Positions 1 to 9,248 of a DNA stretch of 64,000 nucleotides are shown here, piece by piece. Each line of letters starts with the position of its first letter. Positions within the stretch are counted from its first letter, which is position 1. Source of the DNA: Calothrix sp. PCC 7507. GTDB lineage: Bacteria; Cyanobacteriota; Cyanobacteriia; Cyanobacteriales; Nostocaceae. A program made the translations under genes and the position numbers. The stretch covers positions 6,063,501-6,127,500 of the forward strand of contig NC_019682.1 of NCBI RefSeq assembly GCF_000316575.1. Reading direction: 5' to 3'. The notes below the pieces were generated by a model. That model ran no database searches and had not been told where the DNA came from. It worked only from the letters and a program-made list of their open reading frames with translations.

Positions 1-437
1 AAATTGCGGAAGAAGAGGGTGTAGATTGCTCTCGATTACGATTTTTACCCCAAGTTTATCTAGAGTCCGTTCATCGCGCTAATTTAGGAATTGCTGATGT
101 TGTATTAGATACATTTCCTTACAACGGAGCTACAACAACTTTAGAAACATTGTGGATGGGTATCCCCTTGGTGACTAGAGTTGGCGAACAATTTGCGGCG
201 CGTAACAGCTACACCATGATGATAAATGCTGGTATAACTGAAGGCGTTGCCTGGACTGATGCAGAATATATAGAATGGGGTGTGCGCTTGGGGAAAGATG
301 AGGCTTTACGTCAGCAAGTCACTCTGAAGCTGAAAGCATCGCGGCAAACAGCCCCATTGTGGAATGGCAAACAGTTTACCCGTGAGATGGAAAAGGCTTA
401 CGAGCAGATGTGGCAAAGGTATATTGAGGGGAAATAA
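1..437 (+). CDS. SPINDLY-type (GT41-like) glycosyltransferase, C-terminal fragment
   Basis: The frame is open from base 3 to a TAA at 435-437, so this is the last about 144 residues of a gene that starts left of the window. The visible stretch has the hallmarks of the catalytic C-terminus of bacterial SPINDLY/O-GlcNAc-transferase-like proteins: ADVVLDTFPYNGATTTLETL, then WMGIPLVTRVGEQFAARNSY, which form the nucleotide-sugar binding end of the GT-B fold. Such proteins normally carry TPR repeats at the N-terminus, which cannot be seen here. It lies close to a second SPINDLY-like gene at 1424-5509 and to the pseudaminate cluster, so a role in protein O-glycosylation is likely (inference). The actual sugar donor cannot be read from the sequence. 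Confidence 0.85.
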   Translation, partial: IAEEEGVDCSRLRFLPQVYLESVHRANLGIADVVLDTFPYNGATTTLETLWMGIPLVTRVGEQFAARNSYTMMINAGITEGVAWTDAEYIEWGVRLGKDEALRQQVTLKLKASRQTAPLWNGKQFTREMEKAYEQMWQRYIEGK

Positions 438-454
438 GTCAACTTAACGTTAAA

Positions 455-571
455 TCGGCGGTTAGAAACCGCGTCTACACAGGCAAAACCCACCTCCGTG
501 GGTTAAGAAATCCTTGATTTATTAGTCCACAGAGGTGGACTTTGTTTGTGTAGCCGCGAATTCTATTCGCC
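455..571. repeat. MITE-like imperfect inverted repeat
   Basis: About 117 bases whose two ends are imperfect inverted copies about 39 bases long: the left arm starts GGCGGTTAGAAACCGCG and the right arm, read backwards, starts GGCGAATAGAATTCGCGG. Both then continue through a CTACACA core to a CCACCT segment. The middle is AT-rich and contains no reading frame. The layout suits a non-autonomous transposable element or a structured dispersed repeat of filamentous cyanobacteria. No clear target-site duplication was identified. Confidence 0.7.
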
Positions 572-684
572 CTGGATCTATCTTGACATGCATGAGCAAT
601 GCTGTGCCTCTACCGCGTGGTCTATTTACCTGAAAATTACTGTAAGAGATAATATAAAAATAAGAAATAGGATTATGGATAAGT

Positions 685-1104
685 ATGTCTGCTAAAGATG
701 TCTTTCATGAAGTTGTCAAAAAAGCTTTGCAGAAGGATGGTTGGCAGATTACTCATGATCCCCTGCCAATTAGCGTAGGTGGTGTGAATGTCTCTATTGA
801 TTTAGCTGCTGAAAAACTCATTGCGGCAGAACGGGAAGGGGAAAAAATTGCTGTGGAAGTCAAAAGTTTTTTGGAGAAATCATCTGCCATCTCAGAATTC
901 CATACAGCATTGGGACAGTTTATCAACTATAGAGGCGCATTAAGGCGAAGACAGCCAGAGCGTGTTTTGTATTTAGCAGTACCTTTGACAACTTATAAAA
1001 CATTTTTTCAACTTGAATTTCCCCAAGCCATGATTGAAGAGAATCAAGTCAAAATGATTATTTATGATGTAGAGCAAGAGGTGATTTTTAAATGGAAAAA
1101 CTAG
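685..1104 (+). CDS. xisH: XisH family protein (fdxN element excision controlling factor)
   Basis: A 139-residue protein of the XisH family, first described in Anabaena as a factor needed with XisF and XisI for excision of the fdxN element during heterocyst development; many cyanobacteria carry xisH/xisI pairs unlinked to such an element. The start MSAKDVFHEVVKKALQKDGW and the central IAVEVKSF segment are typical. The E-V-K triad with an upstream acidic residue is reminiscent of PD-(D/E)XK nuclease folds (inference). An AGGAT sequence lies 11 bases before the ATG. The 3' end overlaps xisI by 13 bases, so the two are translationally coupled. No integrase gene is in the window. Confidence 0.93.
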   Translation: MSAKDVFHEVVKKALQKDGWQITHDPLPISVGGVNVSIDLAAEKLIAAEREGEKIAVEVKSFLEKSSAISEFHTALGQFINYRGALRRRQPERVLYLAVPLTTYKTFFQLEFPQAMIEENQVKMIIYDVEQEVIFKWKN

Positions 1105-1427
1105 CCCACTATCGCCAGATAGTGCAGCAGATATTAGAGGAGTATAGTCAGCAAAAACCCGCTGATGGCAATATAGATGTTGAGAATATTTTTGATATAA
1201 AACGTGATCATTACCAAGTAGTACATGTAGGCTGGGAAGGTCAAGATTGGGTACATAGTTGCATCATCCATATTGATATTAAGGTTGGAAAAATTTGGCT
1301 GCAGTGGAATGGCACAGAAGACGACATTGCAGCAAATTTGGTTACTATGGGAGTTCCTAAAGAGGATATTGTGTTAGGGTTTCAGTCTCCATTCATGAGG
1401 AAGTTTACAGAATATGCAGTGGGTTAA
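1092..1427 (+). CDS. xisI: XisI family protein (fdxN element excision controlling factor)
   Basis: A 111-residue XisI family protein. Typical segments are MEKLAHYRQIVQQILEEY at the start, DHYQVVHVGWEGQDWVH in the middle, and the closing GVPKEDIVLGFQSPFMRKFT. It partners XisH, with which it overlaps by 13 bases. Its last four bases overlap the end of the large glycosyltransferase gene on the other strand (1424-5509), so the two genes converge with no room for a terminator between them. Function beyond association with excision control is not known for most family members. Confidence 0.93.
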   Translation: MEKLAHYRQIVQQILEEYSQQKPADGNIDVENIFDIKRDHYQVVHVGWEGQDWVHSCIIHIDIKVGKIWLQWNGTEDDIAANLVTMGVPKEDIVLGFQSPFMRKFTEYAVG

Positions 1428-4400
1428 ACAGGCGTCATCTCTAATTTAGATGCGATCAAGCTATCTACATCGTAGGATGGAAGATTTTCTGCTTTTGCTT
1501 GGGCGATCGCCTCTTGGTTATCTATTGCTAAAGCAATTCGATGTTCAATTCTTGGCAATAGAGTTTCCCATTGTTTTTGACTTAGCTTTCCTAGCAGAGA
1601 AATTTCTGGTCCCTCAGTTATATCTACATCATCTTCCATGAGCAAATTCATGGTTAAAGACGATAAAAGCATATCAGCTTCTTCTTCAGAAATATTGTGA
1701 GTATCTATCAGTAGAGTTAAATTATTTTTATATGGGTGAGTAGTCAGAGTAGAAATTACGCCCGCTAACCCTTCATATAATAATTCTTCTGGCTGTAACC
1801 AGTCTGGGAAAATAATCAGGTTGATATCTCCTAAGCGGAAATTTTGACTCAGAGTATCTGCAAGATATTTACTGAATAGTTCTTGGAAGAGATTACCTAT
1901 TTTTGCTGAGTAAGCGCGACTATCAAGAAAACTAGGATTACCCTGCATTTTTTCTTTGATTTGAGCGCTTTTTTGTTGACGTAATATAGGGTTATTGCCG
2001 AGTGCGATCGCTAATTGAATATAAGACTCTTCACTATCTGCCACTAAATCAGCAATCTCCAATGCTTGCACCATTGCAGCCCCCATTGCAGAGCGAAAAC
2101 TAGTTCCCTGTCTACTGACTACTGGCAGATTAATTTGTAGTGGCTCCACTAGAGAAGTTGTTCCCGAAAATGGATAAGAATCAAGATAGATATCAGCACT
2201 TTTAAAGTATTCCTTCACATCCTCTCGATTGGGTACTGGTTGAGGATCTAAGACTATTAATCTTTCTGCTAAAATTTCATACTTTGAAAACACTTGCTTC
2301 AGTTTATTTTCAAAATATTTTTTAGGATAAGCATTTGACCAATTAGGCCCAAAGGGTAGCAAAATCAGCACTGAATTCGGAACTTTAGCAATTATTTTTG
2401 CCCATGTCTCAACTAGTTCAGGGATAATTTTAAAGAAGTTAGCACCAGAGCTAAAAATAATAGTTTCTTCAGAGATACCCAAACTTTCTCGATTCACTTT
2501 GACAGTAGCATTGTCTCGTTCAGTACCATAACTAAAGCAATGAGCAGATCCTGCTATTCTTACGAGCTTTTCTTGATATTGCTGCTCTGCTGTTACTGAT
2601 GGATCTGTTAATGTGCCAGAAATATAGTAGTCTATATTCCGCATTCCAGTTGTCACAACTGAACCACCACTTGTAGCTTGTATTCTAGCCAATCTATGCA
2701 TTGATAAAAGGCAGATTTGATTGGTTACTACCGTCACATTGGTAGCAATGAATAATACATCTAAGTCATCAGCACGAATAGTATTTACTTGTCCTGCCAA
2801 ATCTTGCGGTAGCAGCTTAAAGAAGTTTGCACAACTTTGGCAATATTGCTCTAGAGGATGACCAGTTTGGTTAAGAGAGTACAATATAACTTCAAAGTCT
2901 CTACTGATATATTCATAAATAGGAAGGTACGCAAAAGTTTCTGCTGCGGGTGAAAAATGTGATGCTAGAATCCCAAGCCTGATTTTTTTTCTATTTACAG
3001 GTCGTTCTGCAAACTCATAATCGACTTGATAACCATTAATTTTCAAGAAAAAATCTAGTATTTCTGCACGTTTGACATAGATACTTTTCAGATTATTCTC
3101 ATTGAAATATATAGAAATAAAATTAGCTATTAAAGCAAAGTTGTTAACTATTTCATGCCATAACGGAGAATCAGAATTTTTGAATAAACATGTATGCAAG
3201 TAATCAATCCAACCCTGCATATAGTGATAGTAATTATCTGCTTCTCCCGGCTCTTGAAAGTAGACTGGAGAGGAAAATAGGAATTGCAGATAGTCCTTAA
3301 GCAACCAATGAGGTATAGAAGAGAGGTCATGCTGTAATGGCAACTGATCAGCACGGTAATACAGCATAGCTGCTAGTAAATGCTGGATTGCTTTTGGCTG
3401 CTGTAGACCTTGAGCTACATTTTTAAATAGATCATTAACAAAAGTCTGTTCTTCACTAGTCAAGCACTCATATTTGATGCTACTATTCAGTAGCATCTTA
3501 TGTGTTTTACCTAGCAGACCTACATAAATATCTTTTATCTGCTCATCTGAAATATTCAGCCATTCTTCTGCTATTTGTCTTCGTGAATGACGCAATTCAT
3601 CATTCTGTTGACTTAAAGTTGCGTATTTGTAAAGAGCTTGTTGTCTGGTCGCTAGAGGATATCGTGTATCGCTGTAAATTGTCTGAAATAGTTTTTGATA
3701 ATCTAATAAAATAGCATCCTTTAAATTAGCATTTCGGCGAGTTTGTTGTTGTGGATGTATTCTAAAGTGAGATAAAACTTGGTTAACAAAACCAACTTTG
3801 TATTGGCTCATTATTCTGAGCCACATTTCTAAATCTACAAGTTGACAAAACTCAGAATTAAATAATCCTACTTTTTCAAAAACCTCTTTTCTAATTAGTA
3901 CAGTGCTTGGTTCACCAATCTTATTAATTGGATCATCAAGTATATTTAGGTCTTGCAACAGTTCTTGTCCTAATTGAACTGGATTTAATGTTGACCAAGC
4001 TTTGTATATATCCTTAGCTTCATGATGCATTAAAAAGTTTGAATCATAGACAGTATCGCCAGTATTAGTGAAGAGTGTTCTCGGCGAAAATACTAAACCT
4101 ATTTCTTCATCTTGTTCAGCTAAAGTCACCATTGCTTCAATAGCATTTGGCTCTAATAAGTCATCTTGAAATAAAAACTTTATATATTTGCCTTTAGCTT
4201 GAGAAATACAGAAATTCCAATTATTTGCTAATCCATATCTCTCATGTTTATTAATTGTAAAACTAATATTAACTTTATTTAGAATGAGTTTAATAAGCTC
4301 TATTGTTTTATCACTAGAATTATCATCGGAAATAATAATTTCTATATAAGGATAAGTTTGAGATGTTATACTAGAAATAGCTTCTAGTATAAATGAATCT

Positions 4401-5509
4401 CCATTAAAAGTGGGAATACAAAGACTAACCAAAGGTAATTCCTTTGTGTTGTATAATGTGCGTTCTTTTAAGGTATTTAGCTTATTAGATTGGTTGGGTT
4501 GAAAAAGGCTATCTCTTTTTAAGTCGCTATCAAATGCAGCTTTATGAGATGGAGAAAAAAGTCTGGATTTAGTTTTATCCCCAAACAGAAGTTCAGCATC
4601 AATTAACTGTTGACGAAGTTCTAGACTTGATTTCAAATTCTTAGCACCAAGGTAGTAATCAACTATCGCCATTTGTGCTGGTGTAGTCTGAGGTTGGGGC
4701 ACAGCAAAAAGTGACTTTAAAGCTAATTCTCTATCAGGAGGTGTATGTGCGATGTCATGTTTGAGTAGAGCTTCGCTTTGAGCTGTGTAAGTACTCTCAA
4801 TTGAATTTAGGTGAAAGTAAGAACAACCAGATTTGATAGAATAAAATATGTGTGTTCCTAGCTCATTGCCAGAAGCATAGCGATACATGGAACAAAGATG
4901 ATAAAAACGGAATAAAAAATTAGGGTCAAAAACATGTCCAGCAGAAACTATTTGTATTCCTCTTTTTTGAAATGGAATATGCCTACCTAAGTTAAAATCT
5001 TTCCAATAAAGACATACTGTAACAGGTTGATATTCATCATCAAGATGTATTAATTCTTCTGCGAGGGCTTCAAAGTCCATTTGAACTGTAACGTAACCAG
5101 TGGAGTGAGAAGGGAAAAAGATAGTTCCACTGCGATTAGGTTTTGGTTCTCTTTTCAGAATTTCTGTTGCATATAAAAATGGTGATGCTGCTGGGATAAT
5201 ACTTTTTTTAGGTTCGCAGTTTTTAACTGCGTTAATATATACATCTTCTCGATAACTTGGATAACAATATATATTAAGCAAAGGAGATTCTATCTCTGCT
5301 TGCCATAGATGGTTGTTGCTCAAATCTGGTCCATGTACCAATAAAACTTTTAACGGATATTTTTGAGGAAAATTTACGTATTTCTTGATAATCAAATCCA
5401 TGCCATAAAAAGAATTTCCAAAAAATACTTCATTAGTTTGTAATGGTCGGTCAGCACATAGTAGAGCGAGGTCTTTTTGACTGGCAATTACATCTTCTAT
5501 AGTTAACAT
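1424..5509 (-). CDS. Large multidomain glycosyltransferase: GT2 plus SPINDLY/GT41-like C-terminus
   Basis: 1361 residues with at least three parts. Residues 1-340 have no family I can name. A GT-A family 2 domain begins near 358 (PLVSLCIPTFNG), with SDDNSSD near 394-400 and a QDD metal/nucleotide motif at 448-450. From about 850 the protein resembles the SPINDLY/O-GlcNAc transferase catalytic region (KKIRLGILASHFSPAAETFA, later DIYLDSYPFSGTTSLVEPL). It is the last gene on the strand of the pseudaminate cluster, 118 bases after pseI, so it is a strong candidate for moving the nonulosonate or a linking sugar onto protein (inference). It converges with xisI. The start ATG at 5509 is the only good candidate seen. 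Confidence 0.85.
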   Translation of the reverse strand: MLTIEDVIASQKDLALLCADRPLQTNEVFFGNSFYGMDLIIKKYVNFPQKYPLKVLLVHGPDLSNNHLWQAEIESPLLNIYCYPSYREDVYINAVKNCEPKKSIIPAASPFLYATEILKREPKPNRSGTIFFPSHSTGYVTVQMDFEALAEELIHLDDEYQPVTVCLYWKDFNLGRHIPFQKRGIQIVSAGHVFDPNFLFRFYHLCSMYRYASGNELGTHIFYSIKSGCSYFHLNSIESTYTAQSEALLKHDIAHTPPDRELALKSLFAVPQPQTTPAQMAIVDYYLGAKNLKSSLELRQQLIDAELLFGDKTKSRLFSPSHKAAFDSDLKRDSLFQPNQSNKLNTLKERTLYNTKELPLVSLCIPTFNGDSFILEAISSITSQTYPYIEIIISDDNSSDKTIELIKLILNKVNISFTINKHERYGLANNWNFCISQAKGKYIKFLFQDDLLEPNAIEAMVTLAEQDEEIGLVFSPRTLFTNTGDTVYDSNFLMHHEAKDIYKAWSTLNPVQLGQELLQDLNILDDPINKIGEPSTVLIRKEVFEKVGLFNSEFCQLVDLEMWLRIMSQYKVGFVNQVLSHFRIHPQQQTRRNANLKDAILLDYQKLFQTIYSDTRYPLATRQQALYKYATLSQQNDELRHSRRQIAEEWLNISDEQIKDIYVGLLGKTHKMLLNSSIKYECLTSEEQTFVNDLFKNVAQGLQQPKAIQHLLAAMLYYRADQLPLQHDLSSIPHWLLKDYLQFLFSSPVYFQEPGEADNYYHYMQGWIDYLHTCLFKNSDSPLWHEIVNNFALIANFISIYFNENNLKSIYVKRAEILDFFLKINGYQVDYEFAERPVNRKKIRLGILASHFSPAAETFAYLPIYEYISRDFEVILYSLNQTGHPLEQYCQSCANFFKLLPQDLAGQVNTIRADDLDVLFIATNVTVVTNQICLLSMHRLARIQATSGGSVVTTGMRNIDYYISGTLTDPSVTAEQQYQEKLVRIAGSAHCFSYGTERDNATVKVNRESLGISEETIIFSSGANFFKIIPELVETWAKIIAKVPNSVLILLPFGPNWSNAYPKKYFENKLKQVFSKYEILAERLIVLDPQPVPNREDVKEYFKSADIYLDSYPFSGTTSLVEPLQINLPVVSRQGTSFRSAMGAAMVQALEIADLVADSEESYIQLAIALGNNPILRQQKSAQIKEKMQGNPSFLDSRAYSAKIGNLFQELFSKYLADTLSQNFRLGDINLIIFPDWLQPEELLYEGLAGVISTLTTHPYKNNLTLLIDTHNISEEEADMLLSSLTMNLLMEDDVDITEGPEISLLGKLSQKQWETLLPRIEHRIALAIDNQEAIAQAKAENLPSYDVDSLIASKLEMTPV

Positions 5510-5627
5510 TTTGGATTTCCGTATTTTAGTATTCTATCGATTGAAAAAGTACTAGGTTCCTAATATATCTAAAAAATCTCTTGTTCTCAGATTTTTAACA
5601 ACTTAGGGTGATCGCCTTAGCTTCTAA

Positions 5628-6680
5628 CTAACTTACCCAATCCCATCTAGCTGGTGTTCCTCTTTTGACATCTTGTTTGATTTGTTTACCAAGGAGAAAA
5701 TCGTAATACTTTGGTGGTAAGCCAAGACCAGGACGTATTGCTTTCAGATTCTCCGGCGTAAATATATCTCCCGTCTTCATGTCTTGGGTAATGTAGAGCG
5801 ATCGCCTAAAATTTAACGATGCTTTCTCCGCTTCTGTCGGGCCGTAATTTACCTTACCCAGCGCTTCCCAAGCTCTTTGAGTCTCAACAACTAGTTGATG
5901 CATTTCTTCTGGTTCCATTGAAAAAGCGGAATCAACACCACCATCAGCTCGACAGAGAGTAAAGTGTTTCTCAATAAATGTCGCTCCTAACGCAACACTT
6001 GCAACAGCAACACCAATTCCCATTGTGTGATCCGATAACCCCACCTGTACATTGAACAAATCACGCAAATGGGGGACGGTTAGTAAGTTGGTATCCTTTG
6101 GTGTAGCTGGATACGAACTCGTGCATTTGAGTAATATCAAATTCTGACAACCAGCTTCCCGTGCTGTCCGCACTGTTTCATCTAACTCTGAAATTGTCGC
6201 CATACCAGTGGATATAATCATCGGTTTACCAGTACTGGCAATTTTGCGAATTAGAGGCAAATCAGTATTTTCAAAAGAAGCGATTTTATAGCAAGGTACA
6301 TTCAATGATTCGAGAAAATCCACAGCAGTAGCATCAAAGGGAGTACTAAAACCAATGATTCCTAGTTCCTTACACCGATCAAATATAGGTTTATGCCATT
6401 CCCAAGATGTATAAGCTTTTTGGTATAGCTGATACAGTGATTTACCACTCCACAAACTTTGAGAATCATTAATATAAAATTCACCCTCGTCTATATCTAA
6501 AGTCATTGTGTCGGCAGTATAAGTCTGGATTTTCAGACCATGTACCCCAGCTTTCGCCGCTGCTTCAACAATTTCTAGAGCTACGTCTAATGATTGGTTG
6601 TGATTACCAGACATTTCAGCAATTATAAAAGGCCTGTGGAAATGACCTATATTATATTGCTGGATTTTTATTTCATTCAT
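5628..6680 (-). CDS. pseI: Pseudaminic acid synthase
   Basis: A 350-residue NeuB/PseI family enzyme that condenses phosphoenolpyruvate with 2,4-diacetamido-2,4,6-trideoxy-L-altrose to form pseudaminic acid. Seen: the N-terminal barrel motif FIIAEMSGNHNQSLDVALEI, KIQTYTADTMTLD, the SDHTMG segment, the EKHFTL motif, and a C-terminal SAF (antifreeze-like) domain beginning near FRRSLYITQDMKTGD. The form SGNHNQSL and the KIQTYTAD motif are more PseI-like than NeuB- or LegI-like. It starts 4 bases after pseH ends, so the two are co-transcribed. It is the last biosynthetic step before CMP activation. Confidence 0.93.
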   Translation of the reverse strand: MNEIKIQQYNIGHFHRPFIIAEMSGNHNQSLDVALEIVEAAAKAGVHGLKIQTYTADTMTLDIDEGEFYINDSQSLWSGKSLYQLYQKAYTSWEWHKPIFDRCKELGIIGFSTPFDATAVDFLESLNVPCYKIASFENTDLPLIRKIASTGKPMIISTGMATISELDETVRTAREAGCQNLILLKCTSSYPATPKDTNLLTVPHLRDLFNVQVGLSDHTMGIGVAVASVALGATFIEKHFTLCRADGGVDSAFSMEPEEMHQLVVETQRAWEALGKVNYGPTEAEKASLNFRRSLYITQDMKTGDIFTPENLKAIRPGLGLPPKYYDFLLGKQIKQDVKRGTPARWDWVS

Positions 6681-6684
6681 AGAG

Positions 6685-7245
6685 TTATTTTTGTGAAAAA
6701 CATAATTTTTCTAATTTAGGTTTAGTGATTATCCATTCATCAACTAATAGAGCCATGCTTATGACATCTTCGTATGTATTATTTTTTAATATATGCTGCT
6801 TAAAGTAACCTTCTTCTCTAAAACCAAACTTTTTGTGTAACTTAATAGTTGTCAAGTTAAATACGAAAACTTCACAGCATAACTTCCTAATTTTCAATTC
6901 TTCAAAAACGTATTCCAAGAAAAGAAATTCCATGACTGCTCCACTACCAAAAGGTACGTTTTCATCGCCTAAATAAAAAGCCCAAGAACATTTTTGGTTA
7001 ACTCTATCTATTTGAGTAGCATTAACTACTCCTAATGAACGCCCCTTAAACTCAAATACCTTATAAACAGCATTATTATCTAAAGATATTTTTTTAAACC
7101 ATTCTCTATGTTCCTCTATACTAATAATATGGTCAGTGTACATATTGGTACGAATACGCTCAGAATTACGCCATTCCAAGACCTGCTCTAAATCTGACTC
7201 ATTCAAGGCTCTGAGTCGGTAATCTTCACTCTTAGGTTTTTCCAT
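6685..7245 (-). CDS. pseH: UDP-4-amino-4,6-dideoxy-N-acetyl-beta-L-altrosamine N-acetyltransferase (PseH-like)
   Basis: A 186-residue GNAT acetyltransferase. Seen: the N-terminal YRLRALNESDLEQVLEWRNS typical of PseH, FYLGDENVPFGSGAVMEFL for acetyl-CoA binding, and KLHKKFGFREEGYFKQHI near the end. In the pseudaminate pathway it acetylates the C4 amine made by PseC. It overlaps the preceding PhyH gene by 14 bases and is followed 4 bases later by pseI. Assignment rests on both sequence and cluster context; a GNAT with another amino-sugar substrate is the alternative. Confidence 0.88.
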   Translation of the reverse strand: MEKPKSEDYRLRALNESDLEQVLEWRNSERIRTNMYTDHIISIEEHREWFKKISLDNNAVYKVFEFKGRSLGVVNATQIDRVNQKCSWAFYLGDENVPFGSGAVMEFLFLEYVFEELKIRKLCCEVFVFNLTTIKLHKKFGFREEGYFKQHILKNNTYEDVISMALLVDEWIITKPKLEKLCFSQK

Positions 7246-8149
7246 TAATGATATTTCCTCTTACAATAGATTTACCTACATCACTAATATCAACCCTTGT
7301 ACTCTCAAGAGACAAAGGGGCATTTATTTTACTATTTACATAGTCTAAAAATGTCTTTGAAGCAGTTGCAGATTTGGCAATTATATAGCGCAAAGATATT
7401 CTAGAACGAGATATTAATGTCGGTTGAGTACCATGCAAAAAACAAGGATGCCAAAACCAGACATCACCAGCAACCCCTGTTAATGTATGACACTGCAAGA
7501 GTTTATGATTACCTCGGCGATCTGAATATTTCCAACCATTAGGAGCGTGTTCACTACGTACTAAATCATGAGGAAATGTTGTAGCTCCAAATTTATGGCT
7601 TTCAGGCAGTATAAACAAAGGAGAATCTAATTCAGAAACCTCATCTAAATATACATAAAGAGTAATAAAATCTGAGGAACGTTTTTTATAATCAATTATA
7701 TCTTGGTGAAAATCTATTCCTTGGAAATAAGTAATATCTCGATATTCTGGTTTGATAAAACATCCTACATTCGCAACTGGAATATCTTGAATTTCTGATA
7801 ATACCCAGTGAGGTATCCACTGCTTTGGCAATCCACAAATTACTTTTTTGATGACAATATAATAATCATCGCCTAACAATTCTGTTAGTAGTGGATAAAG
7901 AATTGTACTTTGTTCTATAAAACTGAGATCAATTTCTTCTAGAAGATTTCTGCCAGGTATGGGATTTACACCTTTGTACTGGGGATTATCACGAAAATCT
8001 GCTTCATCTAGGAACAAGTCTAGACCAAAGTTCCTAGTTTTTTTTATATATTCTAGTACTTGTTTGCACTTTTCTTGATTGATAACCTGATTGAGAGAAA
8101 GGTAGCCTTGCTCAACTAATTGTTCGAACTGATAAGACCTGAGTTTCAT
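7232..8149 (-). CDS. Phytanoyl-CoA dioxygenase (PhyH) family protein
   Basis: A 305-residue protein with the Fe(II)/2-oxoglutarate dioxygenase signature: H148-x-D150 (GIDFHQD), a distal H239 in HPCFLHGTQPT, and an arginine (R250 or R254) placed to bind 2-oxoglutarate. PhyH proteins hydroxylate diverse small molecules. Its position between pseG and pseH, overlapping pseH by 14 bases, points to oxidative tailoring of the nonulosonate or a linked sugar. That role is inference; the substrate cannot be read from sequence. A second PhyH gene sits at 10264-11040 in the same operon. Confidence 0.82.
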   Translation of the reverse strand: MKLRSYQFEQLVEQGYLSLNQVINQEKCKQVLEYIKKTRNFGLDLFLDEADFRDNPQYKGVNPIPGRNLLEEIDLSFIEQSTILYPLLTELLGDDYYIVIKKVICGLPKQWIPHWVLSEIQDIPVANVGCFIKPEYRDITYFQGIDFHQDIIDYKKRSSDFITLYVYLDEVSELDSPLFILPESHKFGATTFPHDLVRSEHAPNGWKYSDRRGNHKLLQCHTLTGVAGDVWFWHPCFLHGTQPTLISRSRISLRYIIAKSATASKTFLDYVNSKINAPLSLESTRVDISDVGKSIVRGNIINGKT

Positions 8150-8207
8150 AGTTTTGAGACTCCAATAAATAATATCTCCTAAAAATTATCATCTGTATGA
8201 TTGCACG

Positions 8208-9248
8208 TTAAGTTGAGTTTTTGCCTGTCAAAAACATGACAACTCTATCAGCCCCTTGACCATCAACCAAACCTAACCCGCATTTGGTCATTTCTAATCG
8301 TGTTTGATCTGATACAAGTAACTGTGAAACTACGTCTGCTATGTTGATAGCTGAAATATTTTGATGCCAACCTAGATTTATGGCTACTCCCATTGCATTT
8401 AATTTTTGGGCGATCGCTTGTTGGTTTTCTGCCAAAATTAGAATCAAACTGGGTAAACCCATAAAAGCTAGTTCCCAGCAAGTACTACCACCAGCAGTTA
8501 CCCCTAAATCAGCCCAAGCCATTAACTCAGGCATATTTGTAACATTCCTTTTTATTTGAATTGGAAACTTTAATGCTTGTGACGCTAATTTCAATTGTTC
8601 ATAATGAGGATTATTTCCGCCGACAACAACCACAACCTCTAGTTTTTGAACTGATAGTAGCTGTAACCCTTTAATCACTTTCAAAGTGACGTTATCAGGG
8701 TCAGCACCTCCCATTGTAATTAGTAGCTTATGGGCTATATTCGGGTTTATTCGTTGCCATCCTTGCCACTGCCAAAACTCCTGTCGCAATAATGTATAGC
8801 ATGTGCCAAGTAATAATTGAGTGTAAGCTTCTCGATTTGTATATAAACTTTCATGGGCAGAAACGTTTTGATTTAAGATAATATTGGCATAGTAATGTTT
8901 TGAGTGTCCATAATCATCAATAAATAAAAGCTTTAACCCAGAATTTTTAATTATTAGTTGATATTCTGCGTCAAAATGATAGCCATCTACTACAATCCAT
9001 TGACAACTTAGCTGCTGTGCCAAATTTGATATTTCTTGAGCATCTTCATTACTTCCCGGCAATGATTTTAAGTAAACAACTTGTATGGCTTGTGATATTA
9101 ATCGAGAGGCTAAAACTGACGCTTGATTATTTATGCAGAAAACAACTGCCCCTTGATTTTTTTGCCAGGTCTGGGCTAAAGCAAAACAACGCATTAAATG
9201 ACCTGTACCAATTTCACTTGAAGCATCTGTACGAATTACCAAATTCAT
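8208..9248 (-). CDS. pseG: UDP-2,4-diacetamido-2,4,6-trideoxy-beta-L-altropyranose hydrolase
   Basis: A 346-residue PseG-type inverting GT-B hydrolase that removes UDP before PseI acts. Seen: the N-terminal VIRTDASSEIGTGHLMRCFA, in which H17 matches the position of the catalytic histidine known in Campylobacter PseG; ITMGGADPDNVT; and the nucleotide-binding end VTAGGSTCWELAFMGLPSLI. Length fits the family. It starts one base before the end of the upstream methyltransferase gene (9249), so translation is likely coupled. Confidence 0.94.
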   Translation of the reverse strand: MNLVIRTDASSEIGTGHLMRCFALAQTWQKNQGAVVFCINNQASVLASRLISQAIQVVYLKSLPGSNEDAQEISNLAQQLSCQWIVVDGYHFDAEYQLIIKNSGLKLLFIDDYGHSKHYYANIILNQNVSAHESLYTNREAYTQLLLGTCYTLLRQEFWQWQGWQRINPNIAHKLLITMGGADPDNVTLKVIKGLQLLSVQKLEVVVVVGGNNPHYEQLKLASQALKFPIQIKRNVTNMPELMAWADLGVTAGGSTCWELAFMGLPSLILILAENQQAIAQKLNAMGVAINLGWHQNISAINIADVVSQLLVSDQTRLEMTKCGLGLVDGQGADRVVMFLTGKNST

